Below, one piece after another: positions 24,985 to 38,200 of a stretch of 64,000 nucleotides of DNA (the stretch's first letter is position 1; each line of letters begins with the position of its first letter). Source of the DNA: Rhynochetos jubatus (taxonomy: Eukaryota; Chordata; Aves; Eurypygiformes; Rhynochetidae); contig CM050690.1 of NCBI GenBank assembly GCA_027574665.1, positions 72,149,433 through 72,213,432 of the forward strand. The letters are read 5' to 3'. Under the pieces are notes generated by a model, which did not search any database, had not been told where the DNA came from, and was given only the letters and a program-made list of their open reading frames with translations. The position numbers and the translations under genes were made by a program.

Positions 24985-25342
24985 GGGGACTAGCAAATCC
25001 CACTTCTTGAACAAGAGCTAGTGGGGTTCATTGACAAAGCTTTAAACTAGACTTGAAGGGGCAGGGGGATAGTATCAGGCTTGCCTGTGACAAGCTGTGG
25101 GATGACATGCCAAAGCTGAGGGATGGGATGCTAGCAAGGGCTCTCCGCCTGTTGCTCTGAGACTTGCTGGCTACACTGCAACACACTTGAAGGCTTACGG
25201 AGATGAGGCAGGGCCTTCTGAAGTAATAGGAACCAACAGGGAAACACCAGGGAAATATCTCAAAGGAATTAAGGGGTGTTCCTCTAAGAAGGTGACATGA
25301 CTGACAGTCCATCTTAAGTACCTCTACACCAACACATGTAGC

Positions 25343-26059
25343 ATGGGCAACAAACAGGAGGAGTTGGAAGCCACAATGCTGCTAGAAAGCTACAACTTAG
25401 TTGGCATTAGTGAAACTTCATGGGACAAATCCCATGACTGGAGTGCAGCTATTGATAGATACAGGCTGTTCAGAAGGGACAGGCAAGGAAGGCAAGGTGG
25501 AGGTGTTGCACTCCAGGTCAAGAAATGGATAGAGTATGACGAGCTGTCTCTGAAGAACAGCCAGGAGCAGGTTAGAAGTTTACAGATAAGAATCAGAGAC
25601 CAAGGAAAAGAAGAAAACCTTGTGGTTAGTGTCTAGTTCAGGCTGCCCAATCTAGGGTACCCTACTGAAACAGCCTTCTTACTCCAGCTACAGAAGTCAT
25701 CATGCTCACAGGCTCTCATCCTGCTGAGGAACTTCAAGCACCCCAACATCTCTTGGAAAAGTTGCACAGGGAGCTGTGGGCAATCCAGGAGACTCCTGGA
25801 ATGCATTGAGGATAACTTCTTAAGCCTGGTAATAGACAGCCCTACCAGAGGGGATTCTGTAACAGTCTTGTTTGTCACCAATGCATGTGAGCTAATTGAT
25901 GGCATCAAGATTGGAGGCAGCCTGGGCTACAGTGATCATGCAGTGGTGGAGTTTGCAGTCCTGGGGGATATAGGTCAGGCAAAGGGTAAAGTCAGGTCCT
26001 TGAATTTTAGCAAAGCCAAATTCCAGCTCTTCAAGGAGTTAGTCAATAGGACCCCCTGA
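25343..26059 (+). pseudogene. CR1 ORF2 N-terminal endonuclease domain (one stop)
   Basis: This is the apurinic-endonuclease-like domain that nicks the target site in LINE insertion. One frame carries it from MGNKQEELEA (25343) to the segment ending FQLFKELVNRTP (26059), interrupted by a single TAG at 25634-25636. Motifs seen in order: the YTNTCSM metal-binding Asn region just upstream of the Met (about 25317-25345), then ISETSWD with the expected Glu, then GGGVALQVKK, then LLRNFKHPNISW (about 25719-25754), then SDHAVVEF with the conserved Ser-Asp-His. In CR1 proteins the fourth block is normally a G-D-F-N type sequence. Here it reads R-N-F-K, so a catalytic Asp has been replaced. The domain would therefore be inactive even without the stop. 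The true ORF2 start is probably upstream of 25343. Confidence 0.9.
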
Positions 26060-27900
26060 GAAACAGCTTACAGGAACAAGGGAGCAGAACAGAGCTGGGA
26101 GACCTTTAAGGATGCTTTTCATAGAGTTCAAAAGCTCTCGATCCCCAGGTGTAGGAAATCAGAAAAAGAAGGCAAGGGACCAGCATGGAGGAATAAAGAC
26201 CTGCTGGTCAAACTGAAGTTCAAGAAGGAAATGCACAGGCAGTGGAAGCAGGGACAGGTGTCGTGGGATGAGTATAGGGGCGCTGACCAGTTCTGTAGGG
26301 ATGGGGTCAGGAAAGCCAAGGCACAGTTGGAGATGAACCTGGCAGGGATGAAAAGAATATTAAGGGCTTCTACAGTTATGTCATCCAGAGAAGGAAGGTC
26401 AAAGGAAGTGTCCCCTCCCAATGAGCAAGACTGGAAAACGGGTAACAACAGATGACGAGAAAGCTGAGGTACTCAGCAAGATTTTTGGATCAGTCTTCAC
26501 TGTCAATCTCTCCTCCCACATTTCTAAAGTGTATGGACTGCAAGAAGAGGCCTGGAGTAGCTAAGTCCCTCCCACTGTAAGGGAAGATCAGGCTTATGAC
26601 ATCCAGAGGAACCTGAAAATACAGAAGTCCATGGGATCTGACAACAGGCATCCCAGAGTCCTGAGGGAATTGGCTGATGCAGTTGCCAAACCACTCTCCA
26701 TGATAACTGAAAAGTCATGGCAGTCAGGTGAAGTCCCCAGTGACTGGAAAAAGGGAAGCATTCCACTCATTTTTTAAAAGGGTAGAAAGGAGAACCCTGG
26801 GAACTACCAACCTGTCATACTCACCTCTGTGCCTGGGAATCATAGAACAGATCATCCTGGAAACTAAGGCACATGGAGGACAGGGAGGTGATTTGAGACA
26901 GCCAGCACGGCTTCACCAAGAGCAAGTCCCATCAGACCAACCTAGTAGCTTTCTGTGATGGTGTGTCTTCATCACTGGACAGGGGAAGAGCCATGTATGT
27001 CACCTATCTGGACTTACATAAGGCCTTTGACTCAGTCCCCCACAGCATCCTTCTCTCTAAATTGGAGAGATATGGGTTCAATGGGTGAACTGTTCAGTGG
27101 ATGAGGAATTGGTTGGATGGCTGCCTCCAGAGGGAAGCGGTCAATGGCTCAATGTCCAGATGGAGATCAGTGAGAAGGTGTTCCTCAGGGACAAATCCTC
27201 CTTAATATTTTCATCAGTTCCACAGGCAGTGTGATGGAGTGCACTCTCAGCAAGTTTGCAGATGACATCAAGCTGAGCACTGCACTTCACACACCTGAGG
27301 GATGGGATGCCATCCAGAGGGACGTGGGCAAGCTCATGAAGAGGTCTCATGTGAACCCCATGAGCTTCAACACGAACAAGAGAAAGGTCCTGCACCTGGG
27401 TCAGGGCAAACGCCAGTATCAATGCAGGCAGGGGGATGAAGAGGTTGAGAGCATCCTGCCAAGCAGGACCTGGGGGTACTGGACGTGAACCAGCAGCGTG
27501 CTTTGGCAGCACAGAAAGACAACCGTATCTGCTGCATGAAAAGCAGCGTGACGTGATTTTGCCCCTCTACTCTGCTCTCATGAGGCCCCATCTGCAGTTC
27601 TGTGTCCAGCTCTGGAGTCCTCAGCACAGAAAAGACATGGAGGTGCTGAGTGTGTCCAGAGGAGGGCCTCAGAAAGATCAGAGGGCTGGAACACCTCTTC
27701 TATGAAAATAGGGTGAGAGAGTGGGGGTTGTTCAGCCTGGAGAAGAGAAGGCTTCGGGAAGATCTTATTGAAGCCTTCCAGTACTTAAAGGGGGCTTATA
27801 AGAAAGATGGGGACAAACATTATAGCAGGGTCTCTTGCAATAAGCCAAGGGGTAATAATTTTAAAATAAAAGGGGGTAAATTTAGACTTAGATAGAAGGA
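26060..27900 (+). pseudogene. CR1 ORF2 reverse transcriptase and C-terminal part (broken)
   Basis: After a linker ([15 protein letters not shown] near 26234-26280), the reverse transcriptase follows. Visible parts are DWKKGSIPLIF near 26740-26775, motif A as [17 protein letters not shown] with its catalytic Asp at 27029-27031, and the FADD box at 27255-27266 in SKFADDIKLS. Motif A is in the same frame as the endonuclease, but FADD is one frame away, so an indel lies between them. Further changes separate [17 protein letters not shown] (about 27550-27602) and the C-terminal [16 protein letters not shown] (about 27735-27780). Both catalytic Asp sites survive while the frame does not. This is normal for a dead LINE, where point losses and indels accumulate without selection. 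Confidence 0.9.
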
Positions 27901-28423
27901 AGAAATTTTTTATTATAAGGGTGGTGAAACACTGGAACAAGTTTCCCAGAGAGGTGGTAGATGCCCCATCCCTGGAAACATACAATGTCAGGTTGGACAG
28001 GACTCTGAGCAACTTGGTCTAGTGGAAGGTGTCCTTGCTTATTGCAGGGGGTGTTGGACTAGATGGTCTTTAAAGGTCACTTCCAACCTAAAACATTCTG
28101 TGATTCTAAGAAACACATTTCATATGCAGAGGAGCGCCAGGAGCAGAAGGGGCTGGTCCCATCTCTGTTGGAGTCAGTAGGAAAATTCTTCCTAAACATT
28201 TCAGGCCTGCTGGGACAGGCTCCAGCTGAAGACAGAGGGGTAGATGAGACCGGACTTCTCCCTTAATCTGCCAAGCCTCTGCTGCTGACAAACATAAATG
28301 CAACAGCAAGAACCACATGTACTCAGTCCTCACACTGAGCTGTCATGACCAACTGCCAAAAAAGACATGTAATTCACTGACGGAGGGATTTTTTTGATGT
28401 ACAGTAAAACAGTCAATTACTTC

Positions 28424-28446
28424 TTTTTTTTTTTTTTTTTTTTTTT
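28424..28446. repeat. Poly(T) tract, 23 nt
   Basis: This is an uninterrupted run of 23 T. It lies about 310 bp beyond the 3' end of the long CR1 copy and is not part of it, since CR1 does not end in poly(A). No retrocopy is recognisable next to it. Confidence 0.95.
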
Positions 28447-31329
28447 CAATTAAAAGGCATTCAATGCTACATCTGTATCACTACATAAGAAAGGATCAGG
28501 GAGTGAGCTTGTCCGCCAGACTGTTGATCACCCAGGCTGACTAACTGTCAACACATCTCAGCCCAGGCCAACTGGGAAGAGTATGGGTAAAATTGCACCT
28601 CATGCGTCTCCCTTTCCCCGACAAAGTCCCCCAGTGCTCTCCTGTAGGGCTCAGCACCCTCAACCCCTCTGGATGCCCTCATCCCTGCATGCAATGCACA
28701 CCTGTGGTCTCATGCAATGAGAACACGGCACCAGTGGCCTATAACATAGCCCTCATATAGTTCAGGCACTTAGAGACGTAAGGGAAAACAGAGAAAAGTC
28801 TGGACAGACCTTATGTAGGACCCAGAGAGATACAGAGCCAAGTGACACACAGATGAAGTGCGTATGCAGTGATCTCAAGGCCAGAGCACAGACACTCATA
28901 CTGTTTTACTTAGCAGTATAAAAGCAACCCAAGTCTTCTATCTATGAGATCAGGAGAAATTAGAATTATAAAGGACATTCAAACCATCTGCTTTTTTCCT
29001 GTTAGGATTGTTCTTAATTTCGGTACTTTTTTGTTAATGCACATTTATGTAACACTTTCAAAAGCATCCTGCTTGCCTCAGCTGTGATATGTTACTGCTT
29101 TCACTAGCATTTGTTGCAAAATCAGTTTCTTCCTGCCTCTGTGCTTGGGCTCTTTTTTCTTCATTTCACCTTTTTTCTTTTAATAATGGAATATATACAC
29201 TCAGCAGCTACAATTGGATGCAGTATGACCTACTTTTTCTGTTCTTTAGCACATAGACTGAGAGCTGAAAATAGAAGTAAGTCCAACACTGTTTTCAGTC
29301 AAAAGTATAGGAGCTGTATATTCTGCTTTATTCATCAAACCAAACAATTTGTTTAGCTTCTGCCAGGAATGAGCCCCTATTCTCTCCACAGCTTTGCAAA
29401 CATTTTGAGCTGGCTCTGTAACGTACAATGGCAGTGTCTGTGTGCCAGGCTCCTTGAGCCTTGACTTTTTTGTTGAATCCTTGAGGATGAAAGGGTGAAA
29501 GTCCTGTGTGAGGGCACAAAGAGTTTGTGCTCTGTCAGTGTGAGGAAAGGTGAACGAAAATTGCCTTACATGTGAAAGAAGAAAGAAAAGGATTTCAGTT
29601 AGAGGCAGACCCACTTCCAAGCCTGCTGTCTGAGCTCAAGTGATTTGTAATCACAAAATTCCTCATAAGATGTGTCCTGTATGAAACTCAGTGCACAGTG
29701 CAACCTACAACAGGCATTGTCAAAACACAGAACAGGCCTTGAATTCAGGCAGGGTTTTGAATGAATAACAGTCAGGGGGAATCAGAGAAAAACCTTATAA
29801 ATGGCTGGAAAGGCCAAAGGGAGAAGTGAACTCCAGAGCTGGGAGCATGTGGAGGAAGAGATGTCTCATTATATAGTCATGACCTCGAACTATGTCTGAG
29901 TATTTCTTGCTTCCGAACTAAAACTAACTTCCTGCTTGTGGGTGAGGAGTGTTAGAGAAAAAGGACAAATGCATAATTAAACAACAGCATTTCCTTCCTT
30001 TTCCCCCTTTCTGGTATTTCTGGACTTGACCTGCTGTTTATTCTGGTCCTTCTTGCTGAGCCAACAGGTAGAAAGGTTGAGATCCAAAAAATATAAAAGC
30101 AGTTCCCCCCATCACAGCTTGTTTACACAGAGTTCAAAAGCTTCACCATCTTTCATAAGATTGCACTGGACAACAGAATGGCAATGAAATTATTTTTTTC
30201 TTTCTTATGAAGAGATAAATATAGCTTGACATCTGTTTTGTTTAGACTACAGATAGTGCTGATAGCTTGCAAGTTTCTTAGCCTCGTCTATTCAATTTAA
30301 TGTAAAATAAATAGTAGAAGCCTTCAAACAAGAGTTTACTGGTTTAAAATTGCATTGCTTCTGCTTCTGCTCAGACAGAACAGAAAACTTGAAGGGGCAA
30401 CTTCTGGCTTACTCAACACTTGTGTCATTCAAGCAATGACAGCAGCACTGTTCAATGAAAATCAGGACAAAGTTTTGTAAGAAGAGACTTGGGAGGGACA
30501 TAAGGTAAAGAAAGGCTTAAAAGACATATTTCAGAGATTTTTATTAATTGTTTTATACTACAGCTGAGAGTTTCCTGAAACTTCTTGATTAAAGGCAGCA
30601 AGACTCATTGACAACCACCAGAGAATAAGGAATGAACATCCTCAGCATTTGCTCCTGCAGCAGAACACCAGAGACTCCCCATACCAATGACTGGCCCACA
30701 ACCATCATTTAGACGGATGTTTTGCAACAGAAGGGGAGCAAATAAACCTTAATCCATATTATGTTTTCTTCTATGGCCTCCATGGGGCTGATGGGGAAAT
30801 AATATGTGTTCCCTATAGACACACTTCTGGGAACCACAGACTTCCCTTGAATTTCATTCATTTCCCTTCCACCCACCCTCCTTTGAAATGAGAACACCTT
30901 GTGAACTTCTTGGGAAAAACGGAGGAAAGCTGTTACGAAGTTTGCTCATCCAACCCAGCTTCTGCATTGAAGAGAAACTAGAAAAACCTCTGGAGTATAA
31001 TCAGGTCTGATTTTACAGCCTGAGCTTATCATGCTTACTTGAAAAAACTCCCAGTGAATATGTATTGACCACATTCATCAGGCCATAAGTCAGAAAGACA
31101 CAAGCTAGGTTTTACCTCATTATCTCTGAGAATAAAAAGCTGTATAGATTTTGGCAAATGCAGCCAGATATTTTTTAGTGTTTCTTTAATCTTGCTTAAT
31201 ATATAAATGACACTTGAAAGTACTTTTTATTGCAGTTGGCGTTTTACCTAAGGTCATAACAAGTTGCTTCCCTAGTAAAATGTCTTTTTTCCTAACCACA
31301 AGGATATAATTCAGACTCCCAGATGTATT

Positions 31330-31352
31330 AAAAAAAAAAAAAAAAAAAAAAA
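31330..31352. repeat. Poly(A) tract, 23 nt
   Basis: This is an uninterrupted run of 23 A. The sequence on its left has no gene-like open frame that would suggest a processed pseudogene, and no target-site duplication was seen. Confidence 0.95.
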
Positions 31353-34210
31353 GTTTAAGTGTTAAAGCAACCCTCTGGGAATAAGAAGTAGGATTTCCCA
31401 TCGAAGAGAAAGCAGTCAGTCCAGTGTGCTGAACTGGCAGGACACCAAGGCCTGTAGTACTTCCTACAGACAACTTTCCAACACAACCCTTGAAAGAAAA
31501 CCTCCGTTTTTCACCCATTGAGATAATCTATGATAACAGCAAACTATAAACAAAAGGAAAACAAACCAAAGGAAGTCTCTCTGCTAAGACATGAGGTGGC
31601 ACGTTATTTACTGGGAAAGAGCGAAATAAAGAGGCAGCACATGGCGGTGTGCAAACATACACAGGCTCTCCGTGGTGCGGAGCCTGGTTCGGGCACCTGC
31701 ACTGCAGGACACACCACGCCAGAACTGATTCCCATTAAGCTTTCTATGAACGGTGTGCAGGGAAAAGGGAATATTTGTTTTGAACAATAGGACTAGAATC
31801 TGGTCCTGATAAAAACAATTTAGACTGCAGGATTTATCTGTAAATGGAAAATCACCTTAGAATTTAGTCAGTTGCATTCTGGCAGCTTGTTTAGACCATA
31901 TTTCCTCCATGGGACACTCTCCCCCCCACCAAAATGAAATGGTGAATCTCAGTTAGTGTTTGCAGTTGCTTTCTATACCCTACAGCTGTTCCTCTTTTCA
32001 GGTTCTAGTTTGGCTTTTCTAATGTAAACTTCTAGGCAAACAAAGCCAGTAAATAGTACATCACAGAACACATAGAAGTGTACTTGCACCCTACACAAAC
32101 TGTTCCTGCATATATTTCTTGTACCTTACTTTCAACTGCACTTATTTGAAGCTGCAATTTCTGCCCAGGAACTGGTATAATTTGAACTGCAGCATATACA
32201 CTCAGGAAACTCTTTCCTGCTGTGTGTATGGATCTTTAAAAGCCCTGTGGCCTATATAACAAAGGTAATTAGGAATTGCAGCCAACTGGGTTTTGGGCAC
32301 CTGGCCAGCAGCAGCACTGTTGAAATCCCATTTGGTGTTTATCTACAACCTGCAGCTCCTAAACACCTTTGTAATCTGGCATCATTTGTGCTGAAGGGAA
32401 TATTTTGCTGAAACGCTGCAAATACACTGGTTTGGTTCGTAAAGGTAATGTACATATTGGGGTTTATACCTATTGCATGGCTATGCGAGTTCAAATGGTG
32501 CAAAATGACTGACTGGCCCAAGAAATAAAACGACATGGCAGGACACACCCATACTCCACCACTGTCCTCACAGTGCCTGTAAAATCCAGGAATCCCCGCT
32601 CCAGGGAAAAGCTGAACTTCATGCAAGAAAATTTGCTAAGAAAAGAGACATTTATGATGTGCCTGAGGCACACAGACCCGATGTCAAAGCACTTTGGCCT
32701 TTCTGAATGCCCTGCAGGCAGTTACTGGGACAGTGCACACTGTCTTTAATGCTGATGGGCACCAGCCAAACCATGAGCCTGTCCAGATCCTGTTCAGACA
32801 AATTGCCACATGAAAGAAAGTGGATGAGCTGCAACAATCTTGGCCTCCTGTGATATATATATATAAGGAGACGATAAGCTCCCTTATCCTCTTTGCAAAG
32901 GCCAAATACATGTTCCTCATGCCCTTTATAGGAGATTATTTTTTTCTAACCTACCAGTTCTAGAATAAAATTACAAATTCCAATTTTTTTTTCCAATCAC
33001 AGTCAACCTGTCCTTGCTACTATTGTCCCAGTAGGAAAACGCTTAACTACTATAAAGCATAAGCTGAAAATACAGTTTCTCCTATTAACATTTTTGATGC
33101 AATGCCCACGTAGAGTCAGAAGAATGCTCTATAATTCTCCAGACGAAGGAGAAACCACAATCATTTGATTCTGAATGTTTCCTTCTTCCTGTAGCTCTTG
33201 TGTACAATTCTTAGCTCATATCCCCCAAAAGTTTTAGGTTTTATTTTCAATACCTACATTCTACTTTACCTACCTACTCTCCTCATCACGTAATGGTTTT
33301 CCTTTCCTAACTTCCCTTCTGGAAGATGGTGCCAACAATGTATTCCCTGCAGAATTTGTATTGGTCTTTATTTTCTTAGCAGTTTTTTTTTAATCTTCTA
33401 CAATTGTACATTCCAGGCATATACATTCTTTACACCCCTTCATTATTTATACTGAGTCCCAGTTATTACTGAACATTCCTTTAATTCCCTGCCATAAGCT
33501 CATGTACTTCTGCTCTGCTGTGGAAAAAATGAGCGAGTTCTTCAGAGAAGCTGCTCTGGATGGTCCAGATCGCTTCTGTTCTCTTACAAAATCACATTGG
33601 AATTGTAACTTTTACTTTTTTGCTGCTGGGTCTTCACTGTATTATAGTGGGTTTCGACGCATCATGGTATGGAAGGATGTCTGGTGTAGAAGTCCATCTT
33701 CCGAAGATCACCTTTGTAGGCAGTGGTCTTGATTCAGTACCTCACATGCTTTTGGTCCAGGATGCTTCAGTCTGACCTGAAATTCTGAAAACCTTTATTC
33801 CTGCTGACTGAAATAGTATACATGCTTTGCCTTTAACTTACAGTAGGTCTTCATAAGGAATTTCAAACAGCATTAGTAAAGAAGCTTTAACTAGTCTAGT
33901 ACAAGCACAGAGAATGTCACGATCTTAATATGGTAAAAATTTATGGTCCCCTTGATAAAAGAAGAAAGATGCTACCAACATTTATGACCGAAAAAGTCTT
34001 CTCTAAATCAGGCAAGCTAAGGTCTGTTGCTGGCATTGGTCAATGAAATGGCATATATATCCTTACCTAGGCAAACACTGCCTCTTACAAAGTTCAGTAC
34101 TGATGATTTCTTTCTACCAGAGAGAGTTTAGTGTTTTTACAGTGTAATTCCTGCCTTCCCAACTCAGGCCATCCTACACTTTGGGGGTAGGAGGATGTGC
34201 GTAGATGGAG

Positions 34211-34250
34211 CAGTGGGGGAACACAACAGCCAGTGGGGGAACACAACACC
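34211..34250. repeat. Tandem duplication, 2 x 20 bp
   Basis: Two adjacent 20-base units (34211-34230 and 34231-34250) share GTGGGGGAACACAACA and differ at one base. This is a small, recent-looking slippage duplication in otherwise unique sequence. Confidence 0.92.
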
Positions 34251-34621
34251 CCTTGTTCGCTCTTGACCCTGGAAAGTTTTGCAGAGGCTGAATGTGCAAG
34301 TAAATTTTCTACAGTCTCTCTCCCAAGATTCCTCCAACACTGGCATAGGAGTTACTAGGGCTGCAACAGAGTGAGGAGCAGTAGATTCCCAGGAAAAAGT
34401 CAGGAATGACAAACAGCTCCAAAATGTGTTTAGGAGAGTACTAAATGACCCTCTCTATACAGTTTTAAATCTCAATATGTGTTATTTATTAGACTATATA
34501 AACATGCATACAAGCTTATATTCTTTTGTAAACTGTGTATATGGGGAGTCTGTCTTCCCCATATGAACCTGCTCAATCAGCACCCCTCTCTTGGCCAGTT
34601 TCTCTCTTCCCATGAAACATC

Positions 34622-35280
34622 ATTATCACACAATCACAGGATGGTTTGGGTTGGAAGGGACCTTAAAGACCATCCAGTTCCAACCTCCCTGTCATGGGCA
34701 AGGACAGCCTCCACTAGACCAGGTTGCTCAAAGCATCATCCAGCCTGGCCTCAAACACTGCCAGGGATGGGGCATCCACAGCTTCTCTGGGCAACCTGTT
34801 CCACTGTCTCACCACCCTCTCTGGGAAGAATTTCTTCCTTAGAGCCAATCTAAATTGACCCTCTTTCAGTTTAAAGCCACTGCCCCTTGTCCTGTCACTA
34901 CAGGCCCTTGCAAATGTCCCCCTCCAGCATTCTTGTCAGCCTCTTCAGATACTGAAGGTGTTATAAGGTTTCCCCAGAGCCTTCTCTTCTCCAGACTGAA
35001 CCCCAACTCTCTCACCCTATTTTCAAAGCAGAGGTGCTCCACCCCTCTAACCATTTCTGAGGCCCTCCTCAGACCCACTCCAACATGTCCATGTCTTTCC
35101 TGTGCTGAGGACTCCAGAGCTTGATACAGTATGCCAAGTGGGGTCTCACGAGAGCAGAGTAGAGGGGGAGAATCCCCTGACTCGACCTGCTGGCCACGCT
35201 GCTCTGGACACAGCCCAGGATACAGTTGGCTTTCTGGGCTGTCAGTGCACACAGCCAGCTTATGTACAGCTTTCCATCCG
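34622..35280 (-). mobile_element. CR1 LINE, 5'-truncated copy (about 660 bp)
   Basis: On the minus strand the copy covers the last quarter of ORF2 and the 3' UTR. The translation upstream of the terminus keeps CR1 hallmarks such as [24 protein letters not shown] (quoted here in part only; see 34866-35252) and [16 protein letters not shown]. The 3' part has the same CCAGTTCCAACC-type signature as the other copies and ends in CATCCTGTGATTGTGTGATAATG-like sequence near 34622. The 5' border near 35280 is where CR1 similarity stops. Plus-strand open frames at 34479-34853 and 34591-34842 are antisense shadows. The frame contains disruptions and there is no reverse transcriptase core, so the copy is inert. 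Confidence 0.94.
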
Positions 35281-38200
35281 GGTCCTATACAGCTCTACAT
35301 TTCACTTTATACCTCACAGTCCTCCTCTCTCTGTGTAGAGAGCTCACCATGCACCAAGTAGTTTACATGGACTGATCCCATATGGCCTCCAACAAACATG
35401 ATGCTGATGGCAGGAAAGAGCTCACAAGTTGCAGCTCGGACAATGCAGAGGGCACTGGCTGAAAATGACCAGGGATTTTCTAGTTCTGGGGGCAGGTTTC
35501 CAGCAGAAGGGGCATGAAGCCAAACCTCATCACATAGGAGACTTTGAGGAGGACTCAGTAGGAAGGGAGGTCCTGCCCAAGTCCTCTGGGCAAACCGTAC
35601 AGTCTGTCCTCTGGCACTGAGAAAGGAAAGACGAAGACACCCCATCTCCCGTTCTGACGTCCATGGTTTAATTTCAGTGCTCACATGTTCCAGGTGATTG
35701 TTATTCTCCCCAGTGCTTGTAGGCTTTAAAAAAAAATAACTTGTGAAATACTAAGTTAATTATTGTGGTTATTCAACATGCCTCAGAAGGGAACCACAGT
35801 CCCATCTCTCTAGTTCTTCTGGCTGCAAGTCTGTTCCCTCAGCTGCTTTGAATTTTCAGATGGTCTTAGCCAATTATGAAGATATAAAATGATGCAAGGA
35901 TTGTAAACTCTTTTAACAGAGAATTTAATTGAAGTGCTTGTTTTTATAAAGCTAAGAAACAAACAAACATTCAGGCACTTGCTTCAGACAAAACAAACAA
36001 ATGAGGTACAGTACATCTAGCCTTACAAGATTTAACTGATGTCTTTATAAGGTGTAACAGGACATTGTAAACCAACTTCCCTTGCTAAAATTCCCAAGTA
36101 GGAATTTTATGTGGCTTGTTATTAAATGTTTAGTCTGAATAAGTAGAAGGAAGAACTGAGTTCTCAGATGTCCTAAATGAGGCCTGCAAAATATTTGAAT
36201 CATTTTATTTCTTATGCATCATGAAGTGGTCGAAGTCTACCAAAAATGGAGAGAAAAATCAGAACAAAAACACGTAGGAAAATGTCATAAATGACCCTTC
36301 ATTACAAAAACCTTTGATATATTACACACATGAGGAAAATGCCACTGAACCCCTTGCAAACGTATCTGTTGGATCTTACTACAATTGTCACGATTAGTGC
36401 CTCTGCGCAAGCTGCTACAGAGACAGTCCAGTTGCCCTTCTCTGTACTGAAGAAGCTCATTTACAATTCTGCTTAGACCTGAACCCAGCTAAGTTAAAGG
36501 GCCTGCCTTTCCCCACCATTACTCTTGGCTCAAATGCAATGTTTTGTGCTCCATCAGAGCCTGGTCTGGCAGATTTAAAATGAAATAATGCAAAAAGTAC
36601 TTGCTTAATGTGCTGTTTCTCTGACTTTTTCAATAGCTGGGTGGTCATTTGTCAGTAGGAGGCAGCAGGAATAATAGTTTGGTTTGTTGGGAGTACATTG
36701 TTTATAAAATGATTTAAATTAGAAACATATCCAGGGATTCGGATGGACGTGATTACAAATTAAAACGCATGTAAAAATATTACCCCAAAGGGCATACTTC
36801 TCATTTGTACTGAGACCAGTTTTGTCTTCTAGCAAGCAAGTTAAGACAAGTTTCAAATTCTGGAATAAACGCTTAATGGCTCCACAGCACATGAAATGAG
36901 AGAGGCAGCAGTACTTGGCCATAAATTATAAGACAGACTAGCAGACGCTTACCTGTAAAGAAAATATATGATCCTACTCATCAGCCTCTGTATTCCTAAT
37001 TCTATCAGTAGGTCACAGACTTTTGTCAGCAACACAGAAACAAAACCTGTGCATTTTGGACATACCTACCAGAACAGGAAGATGTCAGGAAAAAAAACTT
37101 CATGTGAGTTTAATACAAACCTTCAGGGGTTTTGTTTGTTTGTTTGTTTGTTTTTTAAGGTATATACAGTTTTAAACATTAGAACAGCTTCTTCAAGACA
37201 GCTGAGTCATAATCTTTGGATGGATGAGTGACAATTCCATTCTGCTTTCCTACAATACACACTGCTGCACCACCAGTGCTGGCAGTGCCCATTGTCAAGC
37301 CATGCTTGATAGATCAGGAGTTTTGCACCTGCTTCTTCTGCCATCTGGCAAAATGTTGCTCATTAAGAAGCACAGATCCCACCTTTGCCATCACATACTG
37401 TGACATTCTTGAGCTTCCCACTGTCATACCTGTGGGTACTGGTCCAGGGTGGAAAGTGAGTATAAAGGACTAATGTAAACCTGCAAGTGCCCATTCAGTT
37501 CAGACCCTCCTTTAGATTCTGCCTTCCTTGTTCTCTAAAGTAAACATCTTGAGGTTTGTTCTGAAGCAGTATTTTGACTGAAATGAAATTACAAATGTAC
37601 ATATATGTATTTTTTTCTTCTTTTTGTTCCTCAGAGTAAATAAGTTAAAGTCCCAGATCTACCTACAACATTCATTTCTGCAGTGCAGCTGGCAAAGAGC
37701 AAATAAGGCCCCCATTTTTGGTTATTTGTACACTTTTTAGATGACCCCCCACATTTAATTTATAATATTAATGAAAATTATCCTGACATTTTCTATTCAT
37801 TCATTAAACTCTGGGACACCATTACAGTTTCTAGCCATCCAAACAGAAAGTCACACCATTTCTTACACATTCCAAATGGAGCCAGAAGGATGCTGGCAAC
37901 CCATCAACTACGGAGTAAGCCCATGAGCATATTTCCTCCAAAATGTGTTTTCCTTATATTAAGATGGTGTGAAGATTTATAATTCTTGTAGAGGAACAAA
38001 ATCAGTCTGTAAAAATCCAGCAACTCAGTAATATTTCAGCATTATGATCAGAGTCAAAAAGGAAATTCAAAAGGCTGGGCACCTTTCCATGGAAATGAGC
38101 GCGCTGAGTGTGGTCAGCAGGGGTAGTAGAGAAGCATCTGAAGAAAGGAAGCTAAGGAACGGCAAAAACACCTGCTGTTTCAGGTACCCAGATGTAATAC

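Larger units (their letters stand above)
24985..28112 (+). mobile_element. CR1 LINE, long copy with ORF2 endonuclease and reverse transcriptase
   Basis: At about 3.1 kb this is the longest element of the window and the only CR1 copy on the plus strand. It starts in the spacer before ORF2, recognisable by GCTTTAAACTAGACTTGAAG (25034-25053) and the following purine-rich segment. It runs through the whole of ORF2 and ends with the CR1 3' UTR signature (ACTAGATGGTCTTTAAAGGT) and TGTGATTCTA near 28108. ORF1 and the 5' UTR are missing, so the copy is 5'-truncated. The left edge is uncertain by about 40 bp because similarity fades gradually. A premature stop and several frame changes show that it has been inactive for some time. 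Confidence 0.95.
28113..34621. other. Unannotated stretch with two long homopolymers
   Basis: No gene or transposon is recognised in 6.5 kb. It contains T and A homopolymers (listed separately), a short (TA)n run near 32853-32865 and a 20-bp tandem duplication at 34211. Open frames reach 124 codons at most (29246-29620, minus), without a known domain. Confidence 0.5.

Noticed and set aside
28098..28112. Short direct repeats at the end of the long CR1 as a target-site duplication
   Set aside because: CR1 normally makes no clear target-site duplication, and the 5' edge is too blurred to compare.
31330..31352. Poly(A) tract as the tail of a processed pseudogene
   Set aside because: No gene-like sequence lies upstream, no polyadenylation signal stands at the right distance, and no flanking duplication is visible. 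The same reasoning applies to the other A/T tracts.
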